From NCBI RefSeq assembly GCF_000519265.1, contig NZ_KI912608.1:1669582-1733581 (forward strand): a stretch of 64,000 nt of DNA. Direction: 5' to 3'. Each line of letters begins with the position of its first letter. The first letter of the stretch is position 1. The stretch is from Desulfonatronum lacustre DSM 10312. Its GTDB lineage: Bacteria > Desulfobacterota > Desulfovibrionia > Desulfovibrionales > Desulfonatronaceae. The notes under the pieces are model-generated. The model was given only the letters and a program-made list of their open reading frames with translations, was not told the DNA's origin and searched no databases. The translations under genes were made by a program, and so were the position numbers. Shown here piece by piece: positions 12,141-20,275 of the stretch.

Positions 12141-15100
12141 TTCATCCTCCTCTCCGCGTACGCCAAGAGCCGGCGATATGCCTCTCGCAACCGTTCCAGG
12201 ACCGCTTGACCGTCCGCACGTTCTTTCGCCGGTTCTTCGGCCAGTTCTTCCCTTCGACCGATCCGTTCCATATCCCTGGCCGCCCCGGCCAGTTCCTTCG
12301 CCAGCAGATTGGCGGCTCCGCCTTTGATGGCATGGGCCTGCTCGACCAGGCTTCCGTGATCCCCCGAGACCAGAGCCTCTTCCATCACCGGTATCTGCCG
12401 GGCCACATTGTCCAGAAACCCTTGCAGGACCTCCTCCAGCAGTTCAGCATCCCCTTCGAATTCCTCCACGGCCCGTTGATAATCCATGGGCTCGCCACTG
12501 GAATCGGTCGTTTCAGGCTGGGTCGTGCTAGGCAGGGTCGTTTTAGGCTGAACGGAAACCAAGACAGCCTTTGCCTCCACCTCCGGCGACCCGGGCGTCC
12601 CGATCCACTTGGCCACCATGGCCAACAACTCCTCCCGCCGCATGGGCTTGGTCAAATAATCGTCCATCCCCGCAGCCAGGCACTTCTCCCGATATCCCAC
12701 CACCGCATGGGCGGTCATGGCGATGATTGGAATTCTGGGATACTGGGATGCTGGAATGCTGGAATACTGGGATGTTGGGATGTTGGGATGCTGGGATACA
12801 GTTTGTGCGGAATTCGTCTCCCTGGAATCATGGCCGGAGAAATATGAAATGCCAAGGTCGCTCTTCTGATCAATTCCAGCATTCCAGGATTCCAGCATCC
12901 CAGCATTTTCTTCTTCCAACTTCCTGATCTCCCTCGTCGCGTCCCAGCCGTCCATGATCGGCATTTGCACGTCCATCAGGATCAAATCGTACGGCTTCTT
13001 TTGAAAGGCCCGGACGGCCTGGAGGCCGTTTTCAGCCACGTCCACGACGTAGCCCGCTCCGTACAGGTGGTGCAGAGCCACTTGCCGATTGGTGGGGTAG
13101 TCCTCCACCAGGAGAATCCGGCCCTGGGACGTGCTGGATGTTGGAACGGTCATGACGCCGGGCGGAGATTCCGTATCCTTTCGTGGCGTGGGTGCGTCCA
13201 ATTCGAAAGGCTTTTGGAGCTCCAGGACAAAGCTGAAGGTGCTGCCCTGGTTCTCCACGCTTTCCAGGAAGATAATTCCGCCCATTAATTCCACGAATCG
13301 CTTGCAAATGGCCAACCCCAGGCCCGTTCCGCCGTATTCCCGTGTCGTGGAGCCGTCCACCTGAGTGAAACTTTCGAAAATATGGGCGTGTTTGTGCACC
13401 GGAATTCCGATGCCCGTGTCCCGGACCTCAAATCGAACCCGAGCCGTGTCGTCGCGAATCTCCAACAAGTCCGCGGAAATCGACACTTCCCCGGCATGGG
13501 TGAACTTGATCGCGTTCCCGCCAAGATTCAGCAATACTTGGCGCAACCGGCCCGCGTCTCCCAACAGGGACGAGGGGATTTCCGGGGTGACGCGAGAGGT
13601 GAACCGCAGCCCTTTACGCCGGGCCAGCACGGCCAGGGACTCCTCCACCTGACGGAACACGGCCCGCAAATCAAAGACCGTCGATTCCAACTCAAGATGC
13701 CCGGCTTCGATCTTGGAGAAGTCCAGAATGTCATTGATGATGCCCATCAACGCTTCGACCTCTCCGGAGATGGTCCGCAGGGCCAGTTGCGGAGGAACCG
13801 TGCTCCCCTTGCCCCGCGCAAGCTCGGCCATGCCCATGATCGCGTTCAGCGGGGTCCGGATTTCATGGCTCATATTGGCCAGAAACTGACTCTTGGCCCG
13901 TGTCGCTTCCTCGGCCTGGGCCAGAGCGGCATCCAACTCAAGGTTCTTACGGGTCAGCTTCCGGGCCGAATCCAACATTTTCTCTTCGACTTTTCGACGA
14001 TCCGTGACATCCAGAATGAATCCATCCAGAAAAACGGTCCGCCCTTGCGCGTCCCGAACCTCACCGCCTTTTTCGTAGACCCAACGTTCGCCCCCGTCAC
14101 GATGCAGCACCCGGTACTCCACTTCCCACGGAACGCCGTCGGCGACGGCCTGGGCCACGGACCGGACGACATATTCCAGGTCGTCGGGATGGATGACGTC
14201 CCGATGGTTCAGAGCGGGACTCGGACCTAAAAAATCTCGCGCCGAAAAGCCGATGATCGCCTCGACGGGATCGCTGACGAACAGCAAGGCGCGTCCCTTT
14301 CCGGCATCCCGACGGTAGGTGGCGCCGGGAATATTGTCGACCAGGGACTGGAATTGGTTGCGACTGTCCCGCAAGGCTTGGGTCCGCTCGGTGATCAGTC
14401 GCTGGAGCTGTTCGCGGCGATGGACCATTACGCCCACCACCAACCCGACGGCCCCGGTCATCATCAAACCGGACAGGGCCGCCAGCCAGCCGACCATGAT
14501 CGGATTGAGCCTCTCAAAGACCCGGGTCGGACGGACCTCCAGGGCGTAAGTCTTGTCAAAGGCCATCACCGGCCTGGTCAGGGCGAAAGAGGCGTACCGT
14601 CGCGAACCGCCGTGCTCCGCGGTGGTTCCCAGCAATATTTTGCCCTGGTCCGGATGCAGTTGATAAAAGTTGATGAACGTCAGGGACTCGCCGCCGGCCC
14701 CGGAATCCGCGTCCAACGCGCCTTGAACCAGGGACTCCGCGTCGACGAGTTCAAGCAGGGAGGCCAAGCCGGGACTTTCGCTTTCGGTAAGATACTGGAA
14801 ATTGTCGAGAATATTGGCCGACTTGACGTCGGCCAGCAAGGAAAAAGTCTTGAAATGGTTTCGATATTCGGCTCGGTGCAGGGTCCGGGAGACGGCCACG
14901 GTCAGGATGAGTCCGACGAGTACGGTCAGCACGGCTTCCAGAGGGAGCCCGGCTTTCCGGGCTTCGGCCTCCCGCTCCCGACGAGCGGCCAGCAGCATAT
15001 ATCCGATCATCAACACGGCGGCCAGAACCAGGGTCATCACAGCCGGAAAAATTCCGGCCCGCATCGCGGACCACCGCCAGTCCCCGGCCTCCACGTCGAT

Positions 15101-15628
15101 GCCCGTCACGGCCAGCAACGTGCCGTCAGCCGGATCAATCAGGGGAACCAGAGCGCTGACCCAAGTCCCCCAGCGGTCGGTTTCCGGTCCCTCCATCAAA
15201 GCTCGGCCCGTGTCAAACATGCTCAGGAGTTCGTCCGTGGCTTCCTCGTAGACCTGCCCGGGCAGGGAGGGCTCCCAGTCCGTGTCCGGTTCGGAATCCA
15301 CAAAAAAAAAGGCCGTTCCGTCATCGTGGCGGCCCATCAGGTAGAGCCATTCCCAACGGTGGTCGACCAACTTGGTCAGCCACAGGTGCTCTTTGAGCCG
15401 GGCGTACTGGGTCGTTTCCAGGTCGGACCGATCCCCGGAGAGGCTTCTCACCCAGTCCGGCTTCAAAGCCTGGGTCACCAACCGGGCCTGGCGCAACAAG
15501 TCCTCGCGCATCATCCGATCGGCAGTGCGCACGGACCACCAACTGAACAACAACCCGACCGTCAAAACAAAAGCCAGGACGACCATCGGACGCGGCCCCG
15601 GAAGAACACGCCAGGAGGTTCTCTTCAT
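12137..15628 (-). CDS. Large membrane hybrid histidine kinase (PAS-HisKA-HATPase-REC-HPt) with repeat-derived insert
   Basis: 1163 residues. TM1 (about 14-32), a periplasmic region, TM2 (about 192-214), TM3 (about 229-248), a second extracytoplasmic region and TM4 (about 377-402) precede a PAS domain (about 425-545, PDDLEYVVRSV). HisKA follows (His588 in [10 protein letters not shown]), then HATPase ([11 protein letters not shown]), a receiver (LILMDVQMPIMDG) and an HPt domain with HAIKGGAANLL (His near 1098). The receiver carries an in-frame insert of about 60 residues (about 907-968) between TREIRKLE and IPIIAMTAHAV, encoded by an octanucleotide repeat element. Phosphate could pass from kinase to receiver to HPt to the overlapping lone receiver gene. 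Confidence 0.92.
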   Translation of the reverse strand: MKRTSWRVLPGPRPMVVLAFVLTVGLLFSWWSVRTADRMMREDLLRQARLVTQALKPDWVRSLSGDRSDLETTQYARLKEHLWLTKLVDHRWEWLYLMGRHDDGTAFFFVDSEPDTDWEPSLPGQVYEEATDELLSMFDTGRALMEGPETDRWGTWVSALVPLIDPADGTLLAVTGIDVEAGDWRWSAMRAGIFPAVMTLVLAAVLMIGYMLLAARREREAEARKAGLPLEAVLTVLVGLILTVAVSRTLHRAEYRNHFKTFSLLADVKSANILDNFQYLTESESPGLASLLELVDAESLVQGALDADSGAGGESLTFINFYQLHPDQGKILLGTTAEHGGSRRYASFALTRPVMAFDKTYALEVRPTRVFERLNPIMVGWLAALSGLMMTGAVGLVVGVMVHRREQLQRLITERTQALRDSRNQFQSLVDNIPGATYRRDAGKGRALLFVSDPVEAIIGFSARDFLGPSPALNHRDVIHPDDLEYVVRSVAQAVADGVPWEVEYRVLHRDGGERWVYEKGGEVRDAQGRTVFLDGFILDVTDRRKVEEKMLDSARKLTRKNLELDAALAQAEEATRAKSQFLANMSHEIRTPLNAIMGMAELARGKGSTVPPQLALRTISGEVEALMGIINDILDFSKIEAGHLELESTVFDLRAVFRQVEESLAVLARRKGLRFTSRVTPEIPSSLLGDAGRLRQVLLNLGGNAIKFTHAGEVSISADLLEIRDDTARVRFEVRDTGIGIPVHKHAHIFESFTQVDGSTTREYGGTGLGLAICKRFVELMGGIIFLESVENQGSTFSFVLELQKPFELDAPTPRKDTESPPGVMTVPTSSTSQGRILLVEDYPTNRQVALHHLYGAGYVVDVAENGLQAVRAFQKKPYDLILMDVQMPIMDGWDATREIRKLEEENAGMLESWNAGIDQKSDLGISYFSGHDSRETNSAQTVSQHPNIPTSQYSSIPASQYPRIPIIAMTAHAVVGYREKCLAAGMDDYLTKPMRREELLAMVAKWIGTPGSPEVEAKAVLVSVQPKTTLPSTTQPETTDSSGEPMDYQRAVEEFEGDAELLEEVLQGFLDNVARQIPVMEEALVSGDHGSLVEQAHAIKGGAANLLAKELAGAARDMERIGRREELAEEPAKERADGQAVLERLREAYRRLLAYAERRMK
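12728..12907. repeat. Octanucleotide palindromic repeat element inside a receiver-domain coding region
   Basis: Nine consecutive octamers of consensus TGGRATRY run from 12728 to 12799. The complementary series (ATTCCAGC, ATTCCAGG, ATTCCAGC, ATCCCAGC) runs from 12873 to 12907. About 73 bp lie between the arms. It encodes low-complexity protein (SQHPNIPTSQ, SIPASQYPRIP) in frame with the hybrid kinase. The position inside a conserved fold and the palindromic layout indicate an inserted repeat element. Confidence 0.88.
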
Positions 15629-15636
15629 AAGTGGAA

Positions 15637-16827
15637 TCAGGGCCGTCGAACTGCCAGGACCTCGTGCATCACCTCTCCCAGCTTCGTCGTCTCCACCGGC
15701 TTGGTCACGAAGGCGTCCATGCCCGCGGCCAGGCAGCGCTTGCGATCATCGGGCATGACCATGGCGGTCAGGGCGATGATGGGGATATCCTTGTTGATGT
15801 CGGGCCTTTCGCCGGAACGGATGATCTTGGTCGCTTCCAGACCATCCAGCACGGGCATGGAGATGTCCATCAGCACCAGGTCGAATGTCGCCCCGGCCAG
15901 GGCTTCCAGGGCTTGCTCGCCGTCCTCCACGGCGACCACCCGGTGGCCGTGCTTGCTCAGGAGTTGTTCGGTCATGAACCTGTTGACGGGCTCGTCCTCA
16001 ACCAGGAGGATCGAGAACGGACCGCCAGGCGTGTCCGAAGCCGTCGGTCGAACCGCATGCCTCGGCAGGGGCAGGGAAACGGAAAAGGTGCTTCCCAGGT
16101 ACAGATCACTGTCCACGACGATGTCGCCGCCCATTTTCTCCACAAGTTCACGGGCCACGGCCAGTCCCATGCCCAAACCGCCAAAGCGCCTGGAATGCGG
16201 CCCGGTGACCAGCTTGTTGAAGATCACCTCCTGGCTCTCCCTGGGCACCCCGATACCGGTGTCCGTGACATTGATGCACAGGACCGGCTTCCCGATCTTC
16301 CCTCGGCCGCAGTCGAAATGCACCAGCACCTCGCCGTAGTCCGTGAACTTGACCGCGTTGTCCACCAGCGCACTCACCACCTGGGCGATCCAGTCCGGAA
16401 CGCCGTGCAGGGTCCCGGAGACGTCCTGGCCAACGTGCATGAAAAAATGCAGTCCTTTATCAAGGGCTTTCTTTTTCTGGGCATGCAACCGGGGCAGGAT
16501 ATCCTGGACAATGGTAAAGTCGACGTGGTCTTCGTCCTCCGTCTCGGACCGCAACTGGGAAAAATCCAGGATCTCGTTGACCAATCGAAGCAACTGGGAC
16601 GTGGATTGGTCGATCATGGACAGGTAGTTGGCTTGGGTCGCGTCCAGTCCGGTGCCGGACAGCAGTTCGGTCATCCCCATGATCGCGTTCAACGGGGTCC
16701 GCAACTCGTGACTGATCCGCCCCAGAAACTCATCCCGCACCTTGGAGCTCTCCTCGGCTCCCCGCCGAGCCTGCTCAAGCATCCGCTCCAGTTTGGCCAA
16801 TCTGGCGGAAATTTCTTCGCTGTTCAT
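15637..16827 (-). CDS. Soluble hybrid histidine kinase with C-terminal receiver
   Basis: 396 residues: an N-terminal coiled coil (about 3-30), HisKA with His40 in GRISHELRTPLNA, an HATPase domain (DNAVKFTDYGE, DTGIGVPRE, GGLGMGLAVAREL) and a receiver (ILLVEDEPVNR, LVLMDISMPVLDG, FVTKPV). There is no membrane or recognisable sensory domain, so input probably comes from partner proteins. Its ATG overlaps the cheA stop by ATGA, coupling its synthesis to CheA. It ends 8 bp before the large hybrid kinase. Confidence 0.92.
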   Translation of the reverse strand: MNSEEISARLAKLERMLEQARRGAEESSKVRDEFLGRISHELRTPLNAIMGMTELLSGTGLDATQANYLSMIDQSTSQLLRLVNEILDFSQLRSETEDEDHVDFTIVQDILPRLHAQKKKALDKGLHFFMHVGQDVSGTLHGVPDWIAQVVSALVDNAVKFTDYGEVLVHFDCGRGKIGKPVLCINVTDTGIGVPRESQEVIFNKLVTGPHSRRFGGLGMGLAVARELVEKMGGDIVVDSDLYLGSTFSVSLPLPRHAVRPTASDTPGGPFSILLVEDEPVNRFMTEQLLSKHGHRVVAVEDGEQALEALAGATFDLVLMDISMPVLDGLEATKIIRSGERPDINKDIPIIALTAMVMPDDRKRCLAAGMDAFVTKPVETTKLGEVMHEVLAVRRP

Positions 16828-18977
16828 ATTGGTTGGGTCCCCTCACACTGCACGGCATTCCGCACCGCGGCGCCGATCAAGGCTTGGACGTCCAGGATCA
16901 GGGCCATGGTGCCGTCTCCGTTGATGGTCGCTCCGGAGATGCCGTCCAGTTCGCGGTATACGCGGCCCAGGCTTTTGATCACGGTCTGATGCTGGCCGAT
17001 GACCTTGTCCACCACCAGCCCGACGCGCTGCTCCTGAACATTGACGACCACCACTTGCTCGATGGCCTGCAACGCTCCCTGTTGGTCGAACCAGTTGCGC
17101 AGGCGGATGAACGGGACGGCTTCTCCGCGCAGATTGATCATTTCCCCGTTCTCGCCGAAATTCGACTTGAAGCGGTCCAACTCGACGCATTCCTCCACCG
17201 AGGACAACGGAATGACGTACTGTTCCTGGGCCACCTCCACCTGCAACCCGTCGATGATCGCCAGGGTCAGCGGGAGCTTGATCAGGACGCTGGTGCCTTT
17301 GTTCGGGACGCTCTCCAGCTTGATCACCCCGCGCAGGGCGTCGATGCCGCGCTTGACCACATCCATGCCCACGCCGCGCCCGGACACGTTGCTGACCTGC
17401 TCGGCGGTGGAAAACCCAGGCAGGAAAACCAGTTGCAACACCTCGTCGTCCGAAAGGGCGGAATCCGCGGTGATGAGCCCTTTTTCCAGGGCCTTGGCCC
17501 GGATCCTGGCCGGTTCGATGCCCGCGCCGTCGTCCATGATCCGGATCAGGACCTCGCCGCTGGCATGCTCGGCGGAAAGGGTGATCCGGCCTTTGCGCGA
17601 CTTGCCCTTGGCCTGCCGCGCTTGCGGCGACTCCACCCCGTGGTCGATGGAATTGCGCAAGAGATGGACCATGGGATCGTTGAGCTTCTCGATCACGTTC
17701 TTGTCCAGCTCGGTTTCTCCGCCCTGGGTGACCAGCTCGATTTCCTTGCCCAGTTCCTTGGAAAGGTCCCGGACCAACCGTAAAAATTTGTTGAAGGTGC
17801 TGCCGATGGGCAGCATCCGGATGCCCAGGGTGTTGTCCCGCAACTCGTCGCTGAGCCGCTCCAGTTCCTCGGCCAGGCTGGCCAGGGCCGGGTCGTGGCG
17901 CTGGGTCACGAGTTGGGTCAGCCGGGCCTGGACGATAACCAGCTCGCCCACCAGGTCCCCCAGCTTGTCCAGCTTGGCGGCCTCCACTCGGATGCTGGTC
18001 ACCGCCTCCTTGTGCTCCATCCGAGGTGCCCGAACATCCCGCATCACTTCCTGCTCGGTCAGGGCCGCCTCCAGCCCTTGGGAGCTGACCAGTCCGGCCT
18101 GGGTCAACAATTCGCCCAAGGGCCGCTGCTGCTTGAGAATCGCTTTGAGGTCCTGGATATTCACGTCTCCGCGCTCGACCAAAATCTCACCCAGCCGCTT
18201 GCCTACATGGGTCACGTCGTCCGGGTTGACCGTCTCCACCTCCTGGATGGTCAGTTCGCAGTCGTCCTCCACGAAAATGAACACGTCGTGAATGGCTTCC
18301 CTGCCCCGCGACGTCACCAGAATCATATCCCACCACGTGTAGCAGGACACCGGGTCCATTTCCTCCAGCCTGGGGATGTTTTCGGTCCGGGCCACGATCT
18401 TGCAATTGCCCAGCTCGGCCAATTCTTCCAACAAGGCCAAGGGGTTGGTTCCGGTCAAAAAAATGCGGGCATCCGGCTTGAAGCTAATCCGGTACACTGT
18501 GGAAAGCTCATCGGTCGAACCGCTCGCCTCCGGCCCTTCAACGTCCGTCTCGTCGGCGGTCGACCCGGTCGGCCCTTTTCCGGCTTGCGTCAGGAACCCT
18601 CGCAACCGCGCGACGATCCGCTCGGACTCGCCTTGACAGGTAGACGCGTGGCATCCGTCCTGGTGCAGCATCTCCAGAATCAAGTCCCGGGATTTGAGGG
18701 TCAAATCCAGCAATTCCGAAGTGACGCGCAATTCGTCGTTGCGGACCAGATCGAACACGGTTTCCAGTTCGTGGGTGAACATGGCGATGTCGTCGAAACC
18801 GAACATCGCACCGGAACCCTTGATCGTGTGCATGGACCGGAATACCCGGTTGATCAGTTCGCGATCCTCGGGGTCGGACTCCAATTCCAACAGGGCGTCT
18901 TCCAGGTCTCCCAGCAGTTCCCGAGCCTCTTCCAAATAGGCTTCTTTGGCCTGCTGCATCTGCTCATCACGACTCAT
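16824..18977 (-). CDS. cheA: Chemotaxis histidine kinase CheA
   Basis: 717 residues. P1 HPt domain at about 1-110 with MHTIKGSGAMFG (phosphorylated His50). A middle domain (about 155-255, YRISFKPDARIF) of the kind seen in many non-enterobacterial CheAs comes next. A P3 dimerisation segment follows, then HATPase (NSIDHGVE, GRGVGMDVVK, NKGTSVLIKLPLTLAI) and a C-terminal CheW-like P5 domain (YVIPLSSVEECVEL). CheA autophosphorylates under receptor control and phosphorylates CheY. AAGGGAGATGACGCC precedes the ATG. No cheW, cheR or cheB lies nearby, so adaptor and adaptation functions must come from elsewhere or be absent. Confidence 0.96.
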   Translation of the reverse strand: MSRDEQMQQAKEAYLEEARELLGDLEDALLELESDPEDRELINRVFRSMHTIKGSGAMFGFDDIAMFTHELETVFDLVRNDELRVTSELLDLTLKSRDLILEMLHQDGCHASTCQGESERIVARLRGFLTQAGKGPTGSTADETDVEGPEASGSTDELSTVYRISFKPDARIFLTGTNPLALLEELAELGNCKIVARTENIPRLEEMDPVSCYTWWDMILVTSRGREAIHDVFIFVEDDCELTIQEVETVNPDDVTHVGKRLGEILVERGDVNIQDLKAILKQQRPLGELLTQAGLVSSQGLEAALTEQEVMRDVRAPRMEHKEAVTSIRVEAAKLDKLGDLVGELVIVQARLTQLVTQRHDPALASLAEELERLSDELRDNTLGIRMLPIGSTFNKFLRLVRDLSKELGKEIELVTQGGETELDKNVIEKLNDPMVHLLRNSIDHGVESPQARQAKGKSRKGRITLSAEHASGEVLIRIMDDGAGIEPARIRAKALEKGLITADSALSDDEVLQLVFLPGFSTAEQVSNVSGRGVGMDVVKRGIDALRGVIKLESVPNKGTSVLIKLPLTLAIIDGLQVEVAQEQYVIPLSSVEECVELDRFKSNFGENGEMINLRGEAVPFIRLRNWFDQQGALQAIEQVVVVNVQEQRVGLVVDKVIGQHQTVIKSLGRVYRELDGISGATINGDGTMALILDVQALIGAAVRNAVQCEGTQPI

Positions 18978-19094
18978 GGCGTCATCTCCCTTCCGTCTTC
19001 ACACCCGGACTCCAACCTTTCCCCGTGCAACAAATCGGGATGGTTCAGAATTGGTTGACAAATCGCAACGCCTTCTTTCCGGCATTCGTTCGGT

Positions 19095-19122
19095 GTAGGG
19101 GCGACCGGCCGGTCGCCCCTAC
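19095..19122. repeat. Perfect 28-bp REP-like palindrome
   Basis: GTAGGGGCGACCGG is followed immediately by its exact reverse complement. It lies between cheY and cheA, upstream of cheA. Short GC-rich palindromes of this form recur in many bacterial genomes; a role as terminator or nucleoid-protein site is possible. No T-run follows on either strand. Confidence 0.7.
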
Positions 19123-19203
19123 GGCCTGAACATGGACAACCGTACACGAATGTGCCAACCGATTTTCCTGACAAAACGAACCATCCCAATAAATCCATGG
19201 CGT

Positions 19204-19360
19204 AACGACTCAGTACATTTTGCGTCCGCTCTTGCGCCGGCAATCGGGGTCGGTATCGGAATCGAAACAGGACAAATTTTGAACGCATCCCCACATTTTC
19301 GATCCCGATTCCGATTCCGATACCGACCCCGGCAACAGAATTACTCAATGCTGAGTAGTT
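19204..19360. repeat. Hexanucleotide palindrome B (subfamily II)
   Basis: The outer ends are AACGACTCAG (19204-19213) and CTGAGTAGTT (19351-19360), an inverted repeat with one mismatch. Inside, hexamer arms (GGTATCGGAATCGAAAC type; right arm GATTCC/GATACC) enclose the loop AGGACAAATTTTGAACGCA. The same ends, loop and CCGGCAA shoulders recur in element G. Together with the 28-bp palindrome it accounts for most of the 400-bp gap between cheY and cheA. Confidence 0.87.
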
Positions 19361-19378
19361 ACTCCATGGCAAAAAAGA

Positions 19379-19747
19379 CTACCTGACGACCTTCTTCACC
19401 ACGGCCAGCAATTGCTCCGGCTTGAACGGCTTGACGATCCACCCCGTGGCCCCGGCTTCCTTGCCGACCTGCTTCTTTTCAACCTGGGACTCCGTGGTCA
19501 GCATCACGATGGGAACGAACTTGTAGTTGGGCAGGGCCCGGACTTGGCGGATCAACTCGATGCCGTCCATGTTCGGCATGTTCAAGTCCGTGATGATCAT
19601 GTCCACGGGCCCGGACAGCTTTGTCAGTGCGTCTTTTCCATCCACGGCCTCGACGACCTCGTAGCCGGCGTCCTTCAGAGTAAAGCCGACCATCTGACGA
19701 ACGCTGCTGGAATCATCCACGGTCATAATTCGCTTGGACATACTCAT
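19379..19747 (-). CDS. cheY: CheY-like chemotaxis response regulator
   Basis: 122 residues, receiver only: Asp11/Asp12 in TVDDSSSVR, phosphoacceptor Asp54 in MIITDLNMPNMDG, Thr in VMLTTESQVEKK and Lys in GWIVKPFKPEQL. The TVDDSSSVRQM and FTLKDAGYEV signatures are those of the single-domain CheY group encoded beside CheA in many proteobacteria. The ATG shares one base with the STAS stop (TAATG); AAAGGAG overlaps that junction. A second in-frame ATG two codons on (MSKRIM) has better spacing. It is the likely phosphoacceptor of the CheA encoded downstream. Confidence 0.93.
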   Translation of the reverse strand: MSMSKRIMTVDDSSSVRQMVGFTLKDAGYEVVEAVDGKDALTKLSGPVDMIITDLNMPNMDGIELIRQVRALPNYKFVPIVMLTTESQVEKKQVGKEAGATGWIVKPFKPEQLLAVVKKVVR

Positions 19748-20076
19748 TAAGCTCCTTTCCTAAAAATCCCGACGACATGCCGGGGAGCAAAGCCTATCCA
19801 CTCCGCTTTCGTCATGACGTGCTCCGGGATGTTCACGAAATGCAGTCCATTCGACCCCATCGATTTAGTCGCTGAACCGAGGACCTGAAAAAAAGCCAAA
19901 TCCACGTCTTCCAGGCCTTCCAAGTCGACATGGAGCGCGACTCCGATATCCGTCGCCTGTTCGAGAAGTTGCGTAAATGCCTGGTGCAGCTCCTCGGCTC
20001 CTTCCACCCCCCAGCGCCCGGAAAGCTTCAGCACCCGGGTCGTGGGTTCCGGAATGGATATCTCCCATTCTCCCAT
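19747..20076 (-). CDS. STAS-domain protein
   Basis: The start is placed at MGEWEISIPEP because AAGGAGCCAAGCT lies directly upstream of that ATG; a longer reading frame exists. 109 residues with the STAS/anti-sigma-antagonist fold pattern (TRVLKLSGRWGVEGAEELHQAF, LHVDLEGLEDVDLAFFQVLGSA). The segment DLEGLEDVDLAFFQVL replaces the DxS motif of phosphorylatable SpoIIAA-type proteins with an aspartate-rich one, so regulation by serine phosphorylation is doubtful. STAS genes next to cheY and cheA occur in other chemosensory clusters; their role there is unsettled. It is coupled to cheY. Confidence 0.85.
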   Translation of the reverse strand: MGEWEISIPEPTTRVLKLSGRWGVEGAEELHQAFTQLLEQATDIGVALHVDLEGLEDVDLAFFQVLGSATKSMGSNGLHFVNIPEHVMTKAEWIGFAPRHVVGIFRKGA

Positions 20077-20137
20077 AGCTTGGCTCCTTCTGATACGTCC
20101 GCTTTGCATTCGACATGACACAGATAATCAGATCATG

Positions 20138-20234
20138 TTCGGTATCGAAATCGAGATCGGAATCGCTCTCGACGTCCTTCAATAATGTACTGTTTTTTCT
20201 CAATTTCGATACCGATTTCGATTTCGATTTCGAG
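20138..20234. repeat. Hexanucleotide palindrome C (subfamily I)
   Basis: The left arm of GAAATC/GAGATC/GGAATC hexamers (20138-20172) is complementary to the right arm GATACC/GATTTC (20201-20234). The loop GACGTCCTTCAATAATGTAC is followed by TGTTTTTTCTC. Flanks starting CATGACACA (20114) and ending CCTGACACC are shared with element A in reverse. It lies between the VELF-tail protein stop and the STAS start. Confidence 0.87.
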
Positions 20235-20275
20235 CCTGACACCAATGCGTAGTTGATCCGGTCACTACAAAATCG

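Noticed and set aside
12715-12927. Small ORFs on both strands over the octamer repeat
   Set aside because: They are products of the repeat itself; the only supported frame is the long kinase gene.
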